Source: Allopontixanthobacter sediminis
GTDB taxonomy: Bacteria > Pseudomonadota > Alphaproteobacteria > Sphingomonadales > Sphingomonadaceae
DNA: 64,000 bases
Direction: 5' to 3'
NCBI RefSeq assembly: GCF_009828115.1
Contig: NZ_WTYL01000003.1
Coordinates: 134,501-198,500 of the forward strand
Position 1 is the stretch's first letter. Each line of letters starts with the position of its first letter. Both the position numbers and the translations under genes were made by a program. The notes under the pieces were generated by a model. That model was not told where the DNA came from. It did no database searches and saw only the letters and a list, made by a program, of their open reading frames with translations. This document shows positions 35,307-45,311 of the stretch, in pieces.

Positions 35307-36079
35307 ACCTAGTCCGGTCATTTCTCGCAATCTGCGTTATGGCGCTTTGCCTGGCCGAGCCGGCCAGTGCCCAGCGCGATCCCATCCTTGTGCCGGAAGT
35401 TTCGCAGCACGAAGTGCAGGTGCGGCAGGGTTTCGTCGGCACGGAGTTGTTGCTATTTGGCGCGATCCTCGACCCGAGCGGCGCACGCGCGGGGCGGGAT
35501 TACGAAATCGTCGTGGTGCTCAAGGGCCCGACCGGAGCGATCCGGGTGCGCGAGAAGGAACGCATCGGCGGCATCTGGATCAATGCCACCACCACCGATT
35601 TCCGGTCCGCCCCGTCATTCTTCGCGGTCGCCTCCTCGGCGCCGATTTCGGAGATCGTGGATGAACGGACTGCCGCAATCTACGAACTGGGGCTTGGTTT
35701 CATCCAGCTCTCGCCGACGGGAACGATCGATCCCGAAGAGCAGACGAAATTTACCGAAGGACTCGTCGACCTGCGCCAGCGCGAAGGGCTGTACAAGGAA
35801 GACATGGGCGGAGTGCAGATCAACGAACAGGTGCTGTACCAGGCGCGCATTTCGCTGCCCTCCAATGTCCAGACCGGCACCTACACCGCCGAGACCTTCG
35901 CGATCACCCGGGGCCGCGTGATTGCATCTGCAATTGCGGAGGTCGAGGTCAGGAAGGTCGGCTTCGAACGGTTCGTCGAGGTGTTCTCCCAAAAGCAGGC
36001 CTTTTTCTACGGCCTGATCGCGGTGTTCCTGTCGATTTTCATGGGCTGGATGGCCGGACGTGTCTTTGCGATGATGTGA
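35303..36079 (+). CDS. TIGR02186 family membrane-anchored periplasmic protein
   Basis: The 258-residue protein has a signal peptide (cleaved near ASAQ, residue 24). A periplasmic beta-rich domain of about 200 residues (GTELLLFGAILDPSG, RERIGGIWIN-like segment) follows, with a single membrane helix near the C-terminus (about 232-255, FFYGLIAVFLSIFMGWMAG). This matches the alphaproteobacterial TIGR02186 / Alph_Pro_TM family, whose function is unknown. Overlap with the TauE-like gene suggests an accessory subunit of that exporter. Confidence 0.88.
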   Translation: MNLVRSFLAICVMALCLAEPASAQRDPILVPEVSQHEVQVRQGFVGTELLLFGAILDPSGARAGRDYEIVVVLKGPTGAIRVREKERIGGIWINATTTDFRSAPSFFAVASSAPISEIVDERTAAIYELGLGFIQLSPTGTIDPEEQTKFTEGLVDLRQREGLYKEDMGGVQINEQVLYQARISLPSNVQTGTYTAETFAITRGRVIASAIAEVEVRKVGFERFVEVFSQKQAFFYGLIAVFLSIFMGWMAGRVFAMM

Positions 36080-36175
36080 CGATTTCCCGGCTGACGCGCA
36101 GGGCAGTCGTTGACGCGATATTAACCCTCCGCGGACTACCAATCAGATACTGTTCAACGGGAAAAATACCTAATC

Positions 36176-37867
36176 ATGACTGATATGGCTCACGGAAACC
36201 TTCACCGGCCTGACGCGGATAGCGCGCTTCCCGGCCATACGTCTTCCGGATTGAATACGGCCGACAACGCGGTGCGCCCGATCGGGGTAGTGCTGGAAAT
36301 CGCCGGTTCCGGTTCGCAAATTGCGCTTGATCTCGATCGGCTGAACGAATGCATGGCCGATGACGATCCGTCGATCGGCTTGGCCGGTCAGGTCGGTAGC
36401 CAGATCAAGATTCGCGTGGGCAACAGCTGGCTGCTGGCCAGCGTGCGCAATCAGCGGCAGGACCGCCGGGCAGGTGGCGGGATCATCGCCAACATCGATT
36501 TCCTCGGCGAGGGCCAGGAAGAAAAATTGACCGGCAAGATCCACAGTTTCCGCCGCGGTGTGACCCGTTATCCTATTCCGGGCGCGTTGATCTATCCAGC
36601 CACGACGGCCGATTTGCGGCAGATCTACGCCAGCGATGGCCGCGCCAACATCCAGATCGGCACCGTCTATCCGACCAAGGACATTCGCGCGGGTATTTAT
36701 GTCGATGCGCTGCTGGGCAAGCATTTCGCGCTGCTGGGCTCGACCGGTACCGGGAAATCGACCAGTGCGGCGCTGCTGCTGCACCGGATCTGCGAAGCCG
36801 CGCCCGAAGGCCACATCGTCATGATCGATCCGCACGGCGAATATTCTGCGGCGTTCAAGACGACCGGCAAGATCTTCGACGTCACCAATCTGCAGATGCC
36901 GTACTGGCTGATGAATTTTGAAGAGCATTGCGAAGTGCTGCTGTCCTCCAATGGCAACGAGCGGCAGGTCGATGCCGATATTCTCGCCCGGTGCCTGCTG
37001 AAAGCGCGGATGAAGAACCGGCTCGCGGAAACGATGGGCAAGATCACCGTAGATTCGCCGGTACCCTATCTGCTGTCCGACCTGTCGAACGAAATCCAGA
37101 ACCAAATGGGCCAGCTGGACAAGGCAACATCCAGCGCGCCGTTCATGCGGATCAAGACCAAGCTGGACGAGTTGAAGAGCGATCCGCGCTACCAGTTCAT
37201 GTTCTCCGGCATGTTGGTTGGCGACACGATGGCGGACTTCATTTCGAAGGTATTCCGCATGCCGAGCGCCGGCAAGCCGATCTCCATCATCGACGTCTCG
37301 GGTGTGCCATCGGACATTACCGCCACCGTCGTTGCCGTCCTGTCGCGGCTGGTGTTCGATTTCGCGATCTGGGGGCGTGACGAAAAGACCTCGCCGATCC
37401 TGCTCGTATGCGAAGAAGCCCACCGCTATGTTCCCAACGAAGCCAACGCCGACGGGTCTTCGGTTGGCAAGATTCTCAGCCGGATTGCCAAGGAAGGTCG
37501 TAAATACGGTATCTCGCTGGGCCTGATTACCCAGCGTCCATCCGACCTTGCCGAAGGCGTGCTGTCACAATGCGGCACGATTATTTCGATGCGCCTCAAC
37601 AACGACCGCGACCAGGCTTTCGTGAAATCCGCCATGCCGGAAGGCGCGCGCGGGTTCCTCGATTCAATCCCCGCGCTGCGCAACCGAGAATGCATCATCT
37701 GCGGTGAAGGCGTGGCAATTCCGATCCGCGTTTCGTTCGATAACCTCGAGGAATCGAAGCGCCCCGCGTCGGAAGACCCAAGCTTCGTCGAGCTCTGGCG
37801 CCAGAGCGGTGGTGAAGAGGATGCTGTGCAGCGCACCGTTCAAAGGTGGCGCAGCCAAGGGGCATAG
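36176..37867 (+). CDS. HerA-type DUF87 ATPase
   Basis: The 563-residue cytosolic protein has an N-terminal HAS-barrel-like region (about 35-165) and a RecA-fold HerA/FtsK core. Walker A GSTGTGKS is at residues 188-195, IDPHGEY follows, Walker B lies in PILLVCEEAHRYVP, and the sensor region is LGLITQRPSDL. Family members form hexamers that translocate DNA with a nuclease such as NurA. No nurA, sir2 or other effector gene is adjacent, so the partner and role (repair, segregation) are open. ATG 36176 has a poor ribosome site (GGGAAAAA). It stands alone, ending at a tandem hairpin. Confidence 0.88.
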   Translation: MTDMAHGNLHRPDADSALPGHTSSGLNTADNAVRPIGVVLEIAGSGSQIALDLDRLNECMADDDPSIGLAGQVGSQIKIRVGNSWLLASVRNQRQDRRAGGGIIANIDFLGEGQEEKLTGKIHSFRRGVTRYPIPGALIYPATTADLRQIYASDGRANIQIGTVYPTKDIRAGIYVDALLGKHFALLGSTGTGKSTSAALLLHRICEAAPEGHIVMIDPHGEYSAAFKTTGKIFDVTNLQMPYWLMNFEEHCEVLLSSNGNERQVDADILARCLLKARMKNRLAETMGKITVDSPVPYLLSDLSNEIQNQMGQLDKATSSAPFMRIKTKLDELKSDPRYQFMFSGMLVGDTMADFISKVFRMPSAGKPISIIDVSGVPSDITATVVAVLSRLVFDFAIWGRDEKTSPILLVCEEAHRYVPNEANADGSSVGKILSRIAKEGRKYGISLGLITQRPSDLAEGVLSQCGTIISMRLNNDRDQAFVKSAMPEGARGFLDSIPALRNRECIICGEGVAIPIRVSFDNLEESKRPASEDPSFVELWRQSGGEEDAVQRTVQRWRSQGA

Positions 37868-37891
37868 TTCTCGCTCGCGGCCAGTTAACTT

Positions 37892-37939
37892 CGCCAACGC
37901 CTTCGCGTTGGCGGCCGACCGGCCGGCGGCCGGTCGGCC
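37892..37939. terminator. Two adjacent perfect hairpins between convergent genes
   Basis: Hairpin 1 is CGCCAACGC-CTTC-GCGTTGGCG (37892-37913). Hairpin 2 is a perfect 12-bp stem, GGCCGACCGGCC, loop GGC, then its complement (37913-37939), followed by TTT. They share one base. Their place between the convergent HerA and queE genes suggests a bidirectional terminator, although the T-run is short. Confidence 0.6.
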
Positions 37940-37969
37940 TTTGAGCCTGCTGCCGCAGCCCTCCTTTTC

Positions 37970-38704
37970 TCAAGTTCCCCTGGTATCGCCGAACAGGTGG
38001 ATGTGGAGGCGGTCGCTCATGCGGAAGCCGTGTTCGAGGCAGAGCGGCACCAGCCACTTTTCCCGCTCTCGCAGCGTAGCACTGTCGGTGCCTTCGGGCA
38101 TCAGAAACACGCGCGCGGGCGGGATGGCGTGAGCGCGGACGAGGGCGGTCACTTCGTCCACATCACTCGGCGACGCGATCACGAATTTGAAGAACGCCCG
38201 GCTATCCGCGCTATAATGGCTGAGCCGTTCCGCCAGCAGCGCCAATTCTGCCGGATTGCCGCTGTGCGCTAGTTTCGGGCTGACGTTATATTGATCGATC
38301 CGGATATCGAGCCGGGGTGGGGCGGTGGTGGTGCCGTTGGTCTCGACCTCCACCGTCAGGTCGGGCAGCAGTTCCAGCAGCGCGGCAAGGGCAGGTGCCT
38401 GAAGCAGCGGTTCCCCGCCGGTAATCACCAGACGCCGTTGGCCAAGTTCGGTGATCCGCTGCGCAACGTCCGCTTCGCTCAGGGTGATCTGATTGGCCTT
38501 GCGGTTGAAAGTCTCGCTGATGCGATGCGGGCGATCATCGCCTTCGAAATACCAGGTGTAGGCGGTATCGCACCAGACGCAGGCTAGATTGCAGCGTGAC
38601 AGGCGGATGAAAGTGCAGGGCGCACCAGCAGAAGGGCCCTCGCCTTGAACCGAGGCGAAGATCTCCGGCTCGCCGGGAACCGTAGTGGCGAGAATAAGCG
38701 CCAC
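37970..38704 (-). CDS. queE: 7-carboxy-7-deazaguanine synthase
   Basis: QueE is the radical-SAM enzyme that contracts carboxytetrahydropterin to the 7-deazaguanine core of queuosine. The 244-residue protein has the cluster-binding cysteines Cys38, Cys42 and Cys45 in CNLACVWCDT, the GGEPLLQ motif, and an upstream substrate motif SVQGEG. The start is GTG 38704, preceded by AAGGGGGC; the open frame continues upstream into a repeat region without family similarity. Other queuosine genes are not in the window. Confidence 0.93.
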   Translation of the reverse strand: MALILATTVPGEPEIFASVQGEGPSAGAPCTFIRLSRCNLACVWCDTAYTWYFEGDDRPHRISETFNRKANQITLSEADVAQRITELGQRRLVITGGEPLLQAPALAALLELLPDLTVEVETNGTTTAPPRLDIRIDQYNVSPKLAHSGNPAELALLAERLSHYSADSRAFFKFVIASPSDVDEVTALVRAHAIPPARVFLMPEGTDSATLREREKWLVPLCLEHGFRMSDRLHIHLFGDTRGT

Positions 38705-38852
38705 TAAAGCCCCCTTCTCTTCAGAGGAGGGGGTTGGGGGTGGTGACTTCGGCAATGAAGAAAACACCACCTTGCTGCGACTAGGCTCCGCTTGGCCTCG
38801 CAAAATCTCGCCTCCCCTCCACTGAAGAGGATGGGGAAAGGCCCGCCGTAGC
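38705..38852. repeat. Intergenic region with two inverted-repeat elements
   Basis: CCCCCTTCTC/GAGGAGGGGG around TTCA (38710-38733) and a second, related purine/pyrimidine hairpin, CCCCTCCACTGAAGAGGATGGGG (in two arms, about 38814-38836), face each other across about 80 bases. They resemble the short palindromic intergenic repeats common in this order. They may also terminate valS. No gene is supported. Confidence 0.5.
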
Positions 38853-41564
38853 TCACCCCAGCCGCCCCAGTGCCGCCGTAATCCGCTCGACCTCCGCGCT
38901 GTGGTGTGCGAAATCGGCCTTGGCTTTCTCGACTGCTTCAGGTTTTGCACGGTCGACGAAATTGGCGTTTCCAAGCCGCCCCTCGAGCGATTTGGCTTCC
39001 TTAGCGGACACTTCCAGTGCCTTGGTCAGACGTGACTTTTCGGCTTCGATGTCGACCAGACCTTCCAGCGGAACCACGAAACTGTCCTTACCGACGCCGA
39101 TCTGCATGCCTGGGCCAGCGGGTGCCGCTTCGAAGTGGACCGCGCTGATCCGGGTAATTCGTTCGATCGCGGCCTGGTTTCCGGCGATGACGGTCTTTGC
39201 CGCTGGCGAAGGCTGCGCCAGATAGGCTTCCAGCTTGGCGCCCGGCGGTATTCCGAGTTCATTCTTGGCCGCCCGCAAGGCGCTGGTGAGCGCGATCAGC
39301 CATTCGACTTCAGCCTTCGCACTCGCGTCGACGGCGGCGTTCGGCTCGGGCCATTTGGCGGTGATCAGCGGATAATCTGCCCGGTCGCCCTGCTTGCTCC
39401 ACAATTCCTCGGTTACGAACGGCATGAAGGGGTGGAGCATGACCAGGATCTGGTCGAGCACCCATCCGGCAACGACCTTGGTTTCCTCGTCAAAATTGCC
39501 CTTGATGAGCTCAATGTACCAGTCGCAGAAATTGTCCCAGACGAAGTGGTAAATTGTGTTGGCGGCGGCATCGAACCGCAGGTCGGCCAGCGCCTGATCC
39601 AGTTTCGCCAGCGTCTCGACCACCTCGCCGATAATCCAGCGGTTGACCGCGCTGGTCGCGGCGGGGGCTGCCAGAGTGGTCGATGCGCCGATGCCGTTGG
39701 CCTGGCAGAACCGGGTGGCATTCCACAGCTTGGTGGCGAAGTTGCGGTATCCCTCGACCCGCTTGTCATCCATCTTGATGTCGCGGCCCTGGCTTTCCAT
39801 CGCCGCCATGAAGAACCGCAGCGCGTCCGCGCCATACTGGTCGATCAGGCCGAGCGGATCGACCACGTTCCCCTTGGATTTCGACATTTTCTGCCCGTCC
39901 GCCGCGCGCACCAACCCGTGCAGGTAAAGCCGCTTCCACGGTGCCTTGCCGGTCAGGTGCATCCCCTGCATCGCCATCCGCGCATCCCAGAAGAACAGGA
40001 TGTCGAAGCCGGAGATCAGCAAATCGTTGGGATAATGCTTCTGGTAAAGCGGCGCGTTTTCGTCCGGCCAGCCAAGCGTGGCGAAGGGCCATAGGGCGGA
40101 GGAGAACCAGGTGTCGAGGACGTCGTTGTCCCGCATCAAAATAACATCGGGACCAGCTTTGGCCTGCGCTTCCTCTTCGGTCATTGCGACGAAGATTTCA
40201 CCATCCGGCCCGAACCAGGCGGGAATCTGGTGGCCCCACCACAATTGACGCGACACGCACCACGGCTGGATATTCTCCATCCAGTTGAAGAAAGTCTTTT
40301 CCCAGCTTTTCGGGACGATTTCGATTTCGCCGCTGCGGACTGCGGCCAGTGGGGCCATCGCCAGTGTCTCGGCATCGACATACCATTGGTCGGTCAGCCA
40401 TGGCTCGATCACCACGCCGCCGCGGTCGCCGAACGGGGTCTGTATCGTGCGCGGTTCCGCATCGTGCAATTCCTCTTCGCCTTCCTTGTTCTTCGTGACG
40501 TGCGGGATCAGATAACCCTGTTCCTTCAGCCGCTGGACCACCAATTCGCGCGCGCCGTCCAGCTTTTCTTTGCGGAAACGGTGAAGGCCGAGGAATTCAT
40601 CCGGAATCAGTTCGTCCGAAGTCTGGCAGACATTCGCTTCTCCATCGAGCATGTTGAGCATCTCGCCCGGCGCGAAGCCCGCCCGTTTACCGACCTCGAA
40701 ATCGTTGAAGTCATGGCCCGGGGTGATCTTCACCGCACCGCTACCCAGTTCGGGGTCGGCATGTTCGTCGGCCACGATCGGGATGCGCCGGCCGGTGATC
40801 GGCAGGGTAACGAACTTGCCGACCACGCTGGCGTAGCGTTCGTCCTTCGGGTGGACCGCCACCGCCATATCGGCGAGCATCGTTTCGGGCCGGGTAGTTG
40901 CGACCTCGATGTAATTGCGGCCGTCTGCTAGCGTTTCACCGTCGGCAAGAGGGTATTTGAAATGCCAGAAACTGCCTTTGAGCTCCTGTGTTTCGACTTC
41001 CAGATCGGAGATCGCCGTTTTCAGCTTGGGGTCCCAGTTCACCAGCCTCTTGTCGCGGTAGATCAGTCCATCGTTATAGAGGTCGACGAACACTTTCATC
41101 ACCGCGTCGGAAAAGTGCGGGTCCATGGTGAATTGTTCGCGGGACCAGTCCATCGAGCAGCCAAGGCGGCGCAGCTGGCCGGTTATCGTGCCGCCGCTTT
41201 CCTCCTTCCATTGCCAGACCTTGGAAATGAAATCCTCGCGCGAATAGTTCGTGCGTTTGTCTTGCAATTCTTCCAGTTGCCGCTCGACCACCATTTGCGT
41301 GGCGATCCCGGCATGGTCGGTGCCGACCACCCACAACGCATCCTTGCCGCGCAGCCGTTCATAGCGGACCATGATGTCCTGCAGAGTGTTGTCGAGCGCG
41401 TGGCCAATATGCAGGGACCCTGTGACGTTGGGCGGCGGATTGACGATCGTAAAGGGCTGCGCATCGGGCCGTTCGGGACGGAACAGGCCCGATGCTTCCC
41501 AATGAGCGTACCACCGCTGTTCGATTGCGGCCGGGTCGAAGGTCTTTGAAAGTTCGCTGGTCAT
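38853..41564 (-). CDS. valS: Valine-tRNA ligase
   Basis: ValS charges tRNA-Val and edits mischarged threonine. The 903-residue class I synthetase has the HIGH motif in [14 protein letters not shown] (residues 52-55), the CP1 editing domain, and KMSKS in [17 protein letters not shown]-terminal coiled-coil arm (about 840-903, [17 protein letters not shown] onward) also fits. ATG 41564 ([15 protein letters not shown]) was chosen; the open frame extends 20 codons upstream without similarity. It faces the Mla-type operon. Confidence 0.97.
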   Translation of the reverse strand: MTSELSKTFDPAAIEQRWYAHWEASGLFRPERPDAQPFTIVNPPPNVTGSLHIGHALDNTLQDIMVRYERLRGKDALWVVGTDHAGIATQMVVERQLEELQDKRTNYSREDFISKVWQWKEESGGTITGQLRRLGCSMDWSREQFTMDPHFSDAVMKVFVDLYNDGLIYRDKRLVNWDPKLKTAISDLEVETQELKGSFWHFKYPLADGETLADGRNYIEVATTRPETMLADMAVAVHPKDERYASVVGKFVTLPITGRRIPIVADEHADPELGSGAVKITPGHDFNDFEVGKRAGFAPGEMLNMLDGEANVCQTSDELIPDEFLGLHRFRKEKLDGARELVVQRLKEQGYLIPHVTKNKEGEEELHDAEPRTIQTPFGDRGGVVIEPWLTDQWYVDAETLAMAPLAAVRSGEIEIVPKSWEKTFFNWMENIQPWCVSRQLWWGHQIPAWFGPDGEIFVAMTEEEAQAKAGPDVILMRDNDVLDTWFSSALWPFATLGWPDENAPLYQKHYPNDLLISGFDILFFWDARMAMQGMHLTGKAPWKRLYLHGLVRAADGQKMSKSKGNVVDPLGLIDQYGADALRFFMAAMESQGRDIKMDDKRVEGYRNFATKLWNATRFCQANGIGASTTLAAPAATSAVNRWIIGEVVETLAKLDQALADLRFDAAANTIYHFVWDNFCDWYIELIKGNFDEETKVVAGWVLDQILVMLHPFMPFVTEELWSKQGDRADYPLITAKWPEPNAAVDASAKAEVEWLIALTSALRAAKNELGIPPGAKLEAYLAQPSPAAKTVIAGNQAAIERITRISAVHFEAAPAGPGMQIGVGKDSFVVPLEGLVDIEAEKSRLTKALEVSAKEAKSLEGRLGNANFVDRAKPEAVEKAKADFAHHSAEVERITAALGRLG

Positions 41565-41685
41565 ATCGCCGCAGCCTTTGCCAGCGGGGCCAGCCAGAAG
41601 CAACGATGATGAGCGCCGCATCATTGGCCGTGCAGCGCAGTATCCCGCTTGTCGTGGCGGACTTTTGCCACCATAGCTGGCACTT

Positions 41686-42810
41686 ATGAGTTCCTCGGTG
41701 ACTTCCCCGGCAGAATTTTACCTTGATGAAGGCGGCGATGGCCCGCCGCGGTTGGTGCTGACCGGCCCCTACCTGGTTTCCACCATTGGCTTCGTCGACC
41801 GCGAACTCCGCAAGATCGATGTCGAACTTGATGAGATCGATCTGTCAGGCGTTACCGAAATCGATACCGTTGGGGCGTGGACCGCAAGCCAGCTCGCCGA
41901 AAAGCACAGCGCCAAGGTGGTCGGCGCGAGCAGCCGCGCCGAGCGGCTTATAAAGGCGCTGGGCGAAAGCGCGGATTCTTCGACCGTCCGGGCGCCCCGC
42001 GAAGGCGTGATGATGCGGGTACCGCGCGCCGTGGGTGAGGGCGTCGCCAACTTCGGTGCTGGCGTCCTCACTTTGTTGAGTTTCCTGGGAGAGGTCATCG
42101 CCGGATTCGGTTCGATCATCCGGCACCCGCGCCGCTTCCGCAGGAAGGCCTTCGTGCATCAACTGGAACGGGTCGGTGTAACGTCGCTCGGGATCATCGG
42201 CCTGATGAGCTTCCTGATCGGGATCGTCGTTGCGCAGCAGGGAGCGGTGCAGCTCCAGCAATTCGGTGCGGAAATCTACACCATCAACCTGACCGGGCGG
42301 CTTACCCTGCGCGAACTGGGCGTGCTGATGACCGCGATCATGGTCGCGGGACGGTCGGGTTCTGCGTTTGCCGCGCAGATCGGCACAATGAAGCTTACCG
42401 AGGAAGTCGATGCCATGCGTACGATCGGGATTTCCCCGATCGAAGCCCTGGTGATCCCGCGGATCATGGCCGCGGTGCTGATGATGCCGCTGCTGGGTTT
42501 CTACGCCGCCTGCATGGGGATTATCGGCGGTGCTTTCATCGCCAGTATTTCCCTGGATATTCCGTTTCTGACCTTTCTGTCGCGGATACAAGAAGTCGTG
42601 CCGATGTATGACCTCTACGTCGGCATGGTCAAAGCGCCGGTGTTCGGACTGATCGTGGCGATCGCGGGCTGTTATCAGGGCATGCAGGTGTCGGGCAATT
42701 CGGAACAGGTTGGCCTGCGGACGACCAAGGCCGTGGTCCAGGCGATCTTCATGGTCATCGTCCTCGACGCGTTCTTCGCCGTGTTCTTTACGCAGATTGG
42801 CTGGGCATGA
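41686..42810 (+). CDS. Mla-type phospholipid ABC permease with fused STAS domain
   Basis: The 374-residue protein combines an N-terminal STAS domain (about 15-100, [17 protein letters not shown]; the MlaB function) with an MlaE permease (about 120-374). The permease has the family segments [18 protein letters not shown] and [19 protein letters not shown]. In Enterobacteria MlaB is a separate protein; the fusion is common in Alphaproteobacteria. The complex moves phospholipids between inner and outer membranes to preserve lipid asymmetry. Its last four bases overlap the ATPase gene (ATGA). Confidence 0.93.
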   Translation: MSSSVTSPAEFYLDEGGDGPPRLVLTGPYLVSTIGFVDRELRKIDVELDEIDLSGVTEIDTVGAWTASQLAEKHSAKVVGASSRAERLIKALGESADSSTVRAPREGVMMRVPRAVGEGVANFGAGVLTLLSFLGEVIAGFGSIIRHPRRFRRKAFVHQLERVGVTSLGIIGLMSFLIGIVVAQQGAVQLQQFGAEIYTINLTGRLTLRELGVLMTAIMVAGRSGSAFAAQIGTMKLTEEVDAMRTIGISPIEALVIPRIMAAVLMMPLLGFYAACMGIIGGAFIASISLDIPFLTFLSRIQEVVPMYDLYVGMVKAPVFGLIVAIAGCYQGMQVSGNSEQVGLRTTKAVVQAIFMVIVLDAFFAVFFTQIGWA

Positions 42811-43691
42811 GCGACGAAGAAGAACCCCGGACCCTAAGACGGCACGAACGTTTCAAGGGGGATTTCCCGATCGTGGTGGAAGGGCTGGTCAACCGGTTCG
42901 GCAGCCAGACAGTGCACGAGAACCTCGACCTCAAGGTCCGTAACGGCGAGATATTAGGCGTGGTCGGCGGGTCCGGCACCGGCAAATCGGTGCTCATGCG
43001 CTCAATCATCGGGTTGCAGCGCCCCAACGAGGGAAACATCGACGTGTTCGGGCGGTCGATCACTGAAGCCGAAACGGACGAAGATATCCGCGCTCGCAAC
43101 CGCTGGGGTGTGCTGTTCCAGGGCGGCGCGCTGTTTTCGACGCTTACGGTCGGTGAAAACGTGCAAGTGCCGATCAAGCAATTCTATCCCGAAATCAGCG
43201 AACAACTGCTGAACGAAATCGCCCGGTACAAAGTGGTCCTGTCCGGCCTGCCGGAAGATGCGGTGGACAAGTACCCATCCGAACTGTCCGGCGGCATGCG
43301 CAAGCGCGCCGGTCTCGCCCGGGCGCTCGCGATCGATCCGGAATTGCTGTTCCTGGACGAACCGACCGCCGGCCTTGATCCGATCGGCGCGGATAAATTT
43401 GACCGGCTGACCCGCGAATTGCAGCAGACGCTGGGTTTGACCGTCTTCCTGATCACTCACGATCTCGACACTCTGTATGCCATTTGTGACCGGGTGGCGG
43501 TGCTGGCGGACAAGCGGGTGATCGCGGTCGGCACGATCCCTGAACTGCTGGCAACCGACCATCCGTGGATCCAGGAATATTTCAACGGCGCACGCGGCCG
43601 CGCTGCGCAGGGGTCAATGGCCAAATCCTCTGAAAAGTCAGCGGCCAGGGCCGACAACATGATGGACAATGCGCCATCCTCAAGGGCATAG
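42807..43691 (+). CDS. Mla-type ABC transporter ATPase
   Basis: The 294-residue ATPase has Walker A GGSGTGKS (residues 54-61), signature LSGGMRKRAGLARAL (typical of the MlaF subfamily), Walker B LLFLDEPTAGLDP, and the switch His in LITHDLDTL. A C-terminal tail of about 30 polar residues follows the domain. It powers the permease encoded just upstream. The mce/mlaD gene begins nine bases downstream, so the operon continues. Confidence 0.94.
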   Translation: MSDEEEPRTLRRHERFKGDFPIVVEGLVNRFGSQTVHENLDLKVRNGEILGVVGGSGTGKSVLMRSIIGLQRPNEGNIDVFGRSITEAETDEDIRARNRWGVLFQGGALFSTLTVGENVQVPIKQFYPEISEQLLNEIARYKVVLSGLPEDAVDKYPSELSGGMRKRAGLARALAIDPELLFLDEPTAGLDPIGADKFDRLTRELQQTLGLTVFLITHDLDTLYAICDRVAVLADKRVIAVGTIPELLATDHPWIQEYFNGARGRAAQGSMAKSSEKSAARADNMMDNAPSSRA

Positions 43692-43700
43692 GGGCAGGCA

Positions 43701-44648
43701 ATGGAAACACGCGCAAATCATGTCTGGGTCGGTGCCATAACTTTGTTACTGGTGGCGGCGCTGGCATTCGGTATCGTCTGGCTTTCGCGCCTTAGCGCGG
43801 AGGACCAGAACGACTACGACATCCTCTTCAAGCAATCCGTATCAGGTCTTGCCCGCGGATCCGAAGTTTCCTTTGCCGGCGTTCCCGTGGGCCAGGTGAC
43901 GGGGATTTCGCTGTGGGAAACGGATCCGGAATATGTCCGGGTACGAATCAAGGTGAACGAGAAGGTGCCCATCCTGGTCGGCACAACCGCCACCATCCAG
44001 GGTTCCTTCACCGGTGTTTCGACAATCCTGCTGGATGGTGCCCGCAAGGGTGCGCCGCCGATCACCTGCGAATCCACCGCTTGCCCGGAAGGCGTGCCGT
44101 TGATCCCGCCCAAGCCCGGCGGATTGGGTGAGTTGCTCGCCAACGCGCCGCTGCTGCTGGAACGGCTGGCAACCCTGACCGAGCGCCTGACGACGGTGCT
44201 TTCGGATGATAACCAGAGCCAGATTGCCGGAATACTGCGCAACACCAACCAGATGACCGCGCAATTCGCCGAAGCCGCCCCGCAGGTGGAGCGTACGCTC
44301 GCAGAATTGCAGGTTACCTTGCGTGAATCCTCCGAAGCACTCGACGCGTTCGAGAAAGTCATGGGATCGACCGATCAATTGCTGAACAAGGAAGGTCAAT
44401 CGCTCGCGGTGGAACTGCGCAGTACCCTAACCTCGGCAAGCAACGCGGCGCAGTCCCTCTCCGACACGCTGGAGGATGCGCGGCCGGTCACGAAGCAACT
44501 TACCGAAACCACGCTGCCCGCGGCCGAAGCAACCCTGCGCGATCTGCAGGCGACCAGCAAGGCGCTGCGCAAGGTGACCGAAAAGATTGAAACACAGGGC
44601 GCTACGTCCATCCTCAGCGGTCCTAAACTGCCGGACTATGAAGAATGA
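43701..44648 (+). CDS. MCE/MlaD-family substrate-binding protein
   Basis: The 315-residue protein has an N-terminal membrane anchor (about residues 9-28) and one MCE domain (about 36-115, LARGSEVSFAGVPVGQVTGI and FTGVSTILLDGA). A long periplasmic helical region of about 170 residues completes it. MCE proteins form hexameric rings that carry lipids across the periplasm; the long helices are more like the PqiB/LetB or Gram-positive Mce type than short E. coli MlaD (183 aa). The stop overlaps the lipoprotein gene (ATGA). Confidence 0.92.
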   Translation: METRANHVWVGAITLLLVAALAFGIVWLSRLSAEDQNDYDILFKQSVSGLARGSEVSFAGVPVGQVTGISLWETDPEYVRVRIKVNEKVPILVGTTATIQGSFTGVSTILLDGARKGAPPITCESTACPEGVPLIPPKPGGLGELLANAPLLLERLATLTERLTTVLSDDNQSQIAGILRNTNQMTAQFAEAAPQVERTLAELQVTLRESSEALDAFEKVMGSTDQLLNKEGQSLAVELRSTLTSASNAAQSLSDTLEDARPVTKQLTETTLPAAEATLRDLQATSKALRKVTEKIETQGATSILSGPKLPDYEE

Positions 44649-45310
44649 TCACTGACGTCCTTAACGAGAAGGCCAATCCTATGTTCGATGCCCAGTGTGC
44701 GTCCAACGGAAGCCGGTTCCGGCGCAGCAGGCCCGCCGCCGGTCTGGTCCTTGCGGCCCTGGCCCTTTCGCTCTCGGGTTGTATCAGCATCGGGTCGGAG
44801 CCTCCACCGAGCTTGCTGACACTGACCCCGACCACCCAGGCCCCTGCGGGTGCGGGGCCGAGCGGGACGATCAGCGGCGCAATCATGGTCATGGAGCTGG
44901 AGGCGCCGGCAAAGCTGGCGGTCCAACGCGTCCCGGTGCAGATCGACGATTCCAGTGTGGCGTATCTAAAGGAGGCATTCTGGGTCGAACAGCCTGCCCG
45001 CCTGTTCCGCCGTCTACTTGCGGAAACTATCCGCACGCGGTCGGGCCGAATCGTGGTCGACACGGATGAAGTCGCTGTGCCGCCATCCGAAAGCGTCCGG
45101 GGGACGCTTCGGGAATTTGGTTATGACGCGCGCACCCAATCGGTCATCGTGCGGTTCGATGCGATCCGGAGCGGCGCGGGTGACCAAGTGCAGACCCGCC
45201 GTTTCGAAAGCATCGTACCGGGAGTGGCGGCGGAAGCAGCCCCTGTCGGCGACGCGATTAACCGCGCGGCCAACGATGTTGCGGGACAGGTTTCCGACTG
45301 GGTCGGCTGA
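44645..45310 (+). CDS. ABC-type transport auxiliary lipoprotein (PqiC/DUF330-like)
   Basis: The 221-residue protein has a lipoprotein signal with a good lipobox, LSLSGCIS, and a periplasmic domain (about 55-220) of the ABC transport auxiliary family. It contains RVPVQIDDSSVAYLKEAFWVEQ-type sequence and FRRLLAETI. PqiC/MlaA-like partners link MCE rings to the outer membrane. Two starts are possible: ATG 44645 overlapping the upstream stop, or ATG 44681, which has GAGAAGG upstream and gives a more normal signal length. It is the last gene of the operon. Confidence 0.87.
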   Translation: MITDVLNEKANPMFDAQCASNGSRFRRSRPAAGLVLAALALSLSGCISIGSEPPPSLLTLTPTTQAPAGAGPSGTISGAIMVMELEAPAKLAVQRVPVQIDDSSVAYLKEAFWVEQPARLFRRLLAETIRTRSGRIVVDTDEVAVPPSESVRGTLREFGYDARTQSVIVRFDAIRSGAGDQVQTRRFESIVPGVAAEAAPVGDAINRAANDVAGQVSDWVG

Positions 45311-45311
45311 C

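Noticed and set aside
36176-37867. HerA as part of an antiphage system.
   Set aside because: No Sir2, DUF4297, nuclease or other effector gene is adjacent; neighbours are a TIGR02186 gene and queE.
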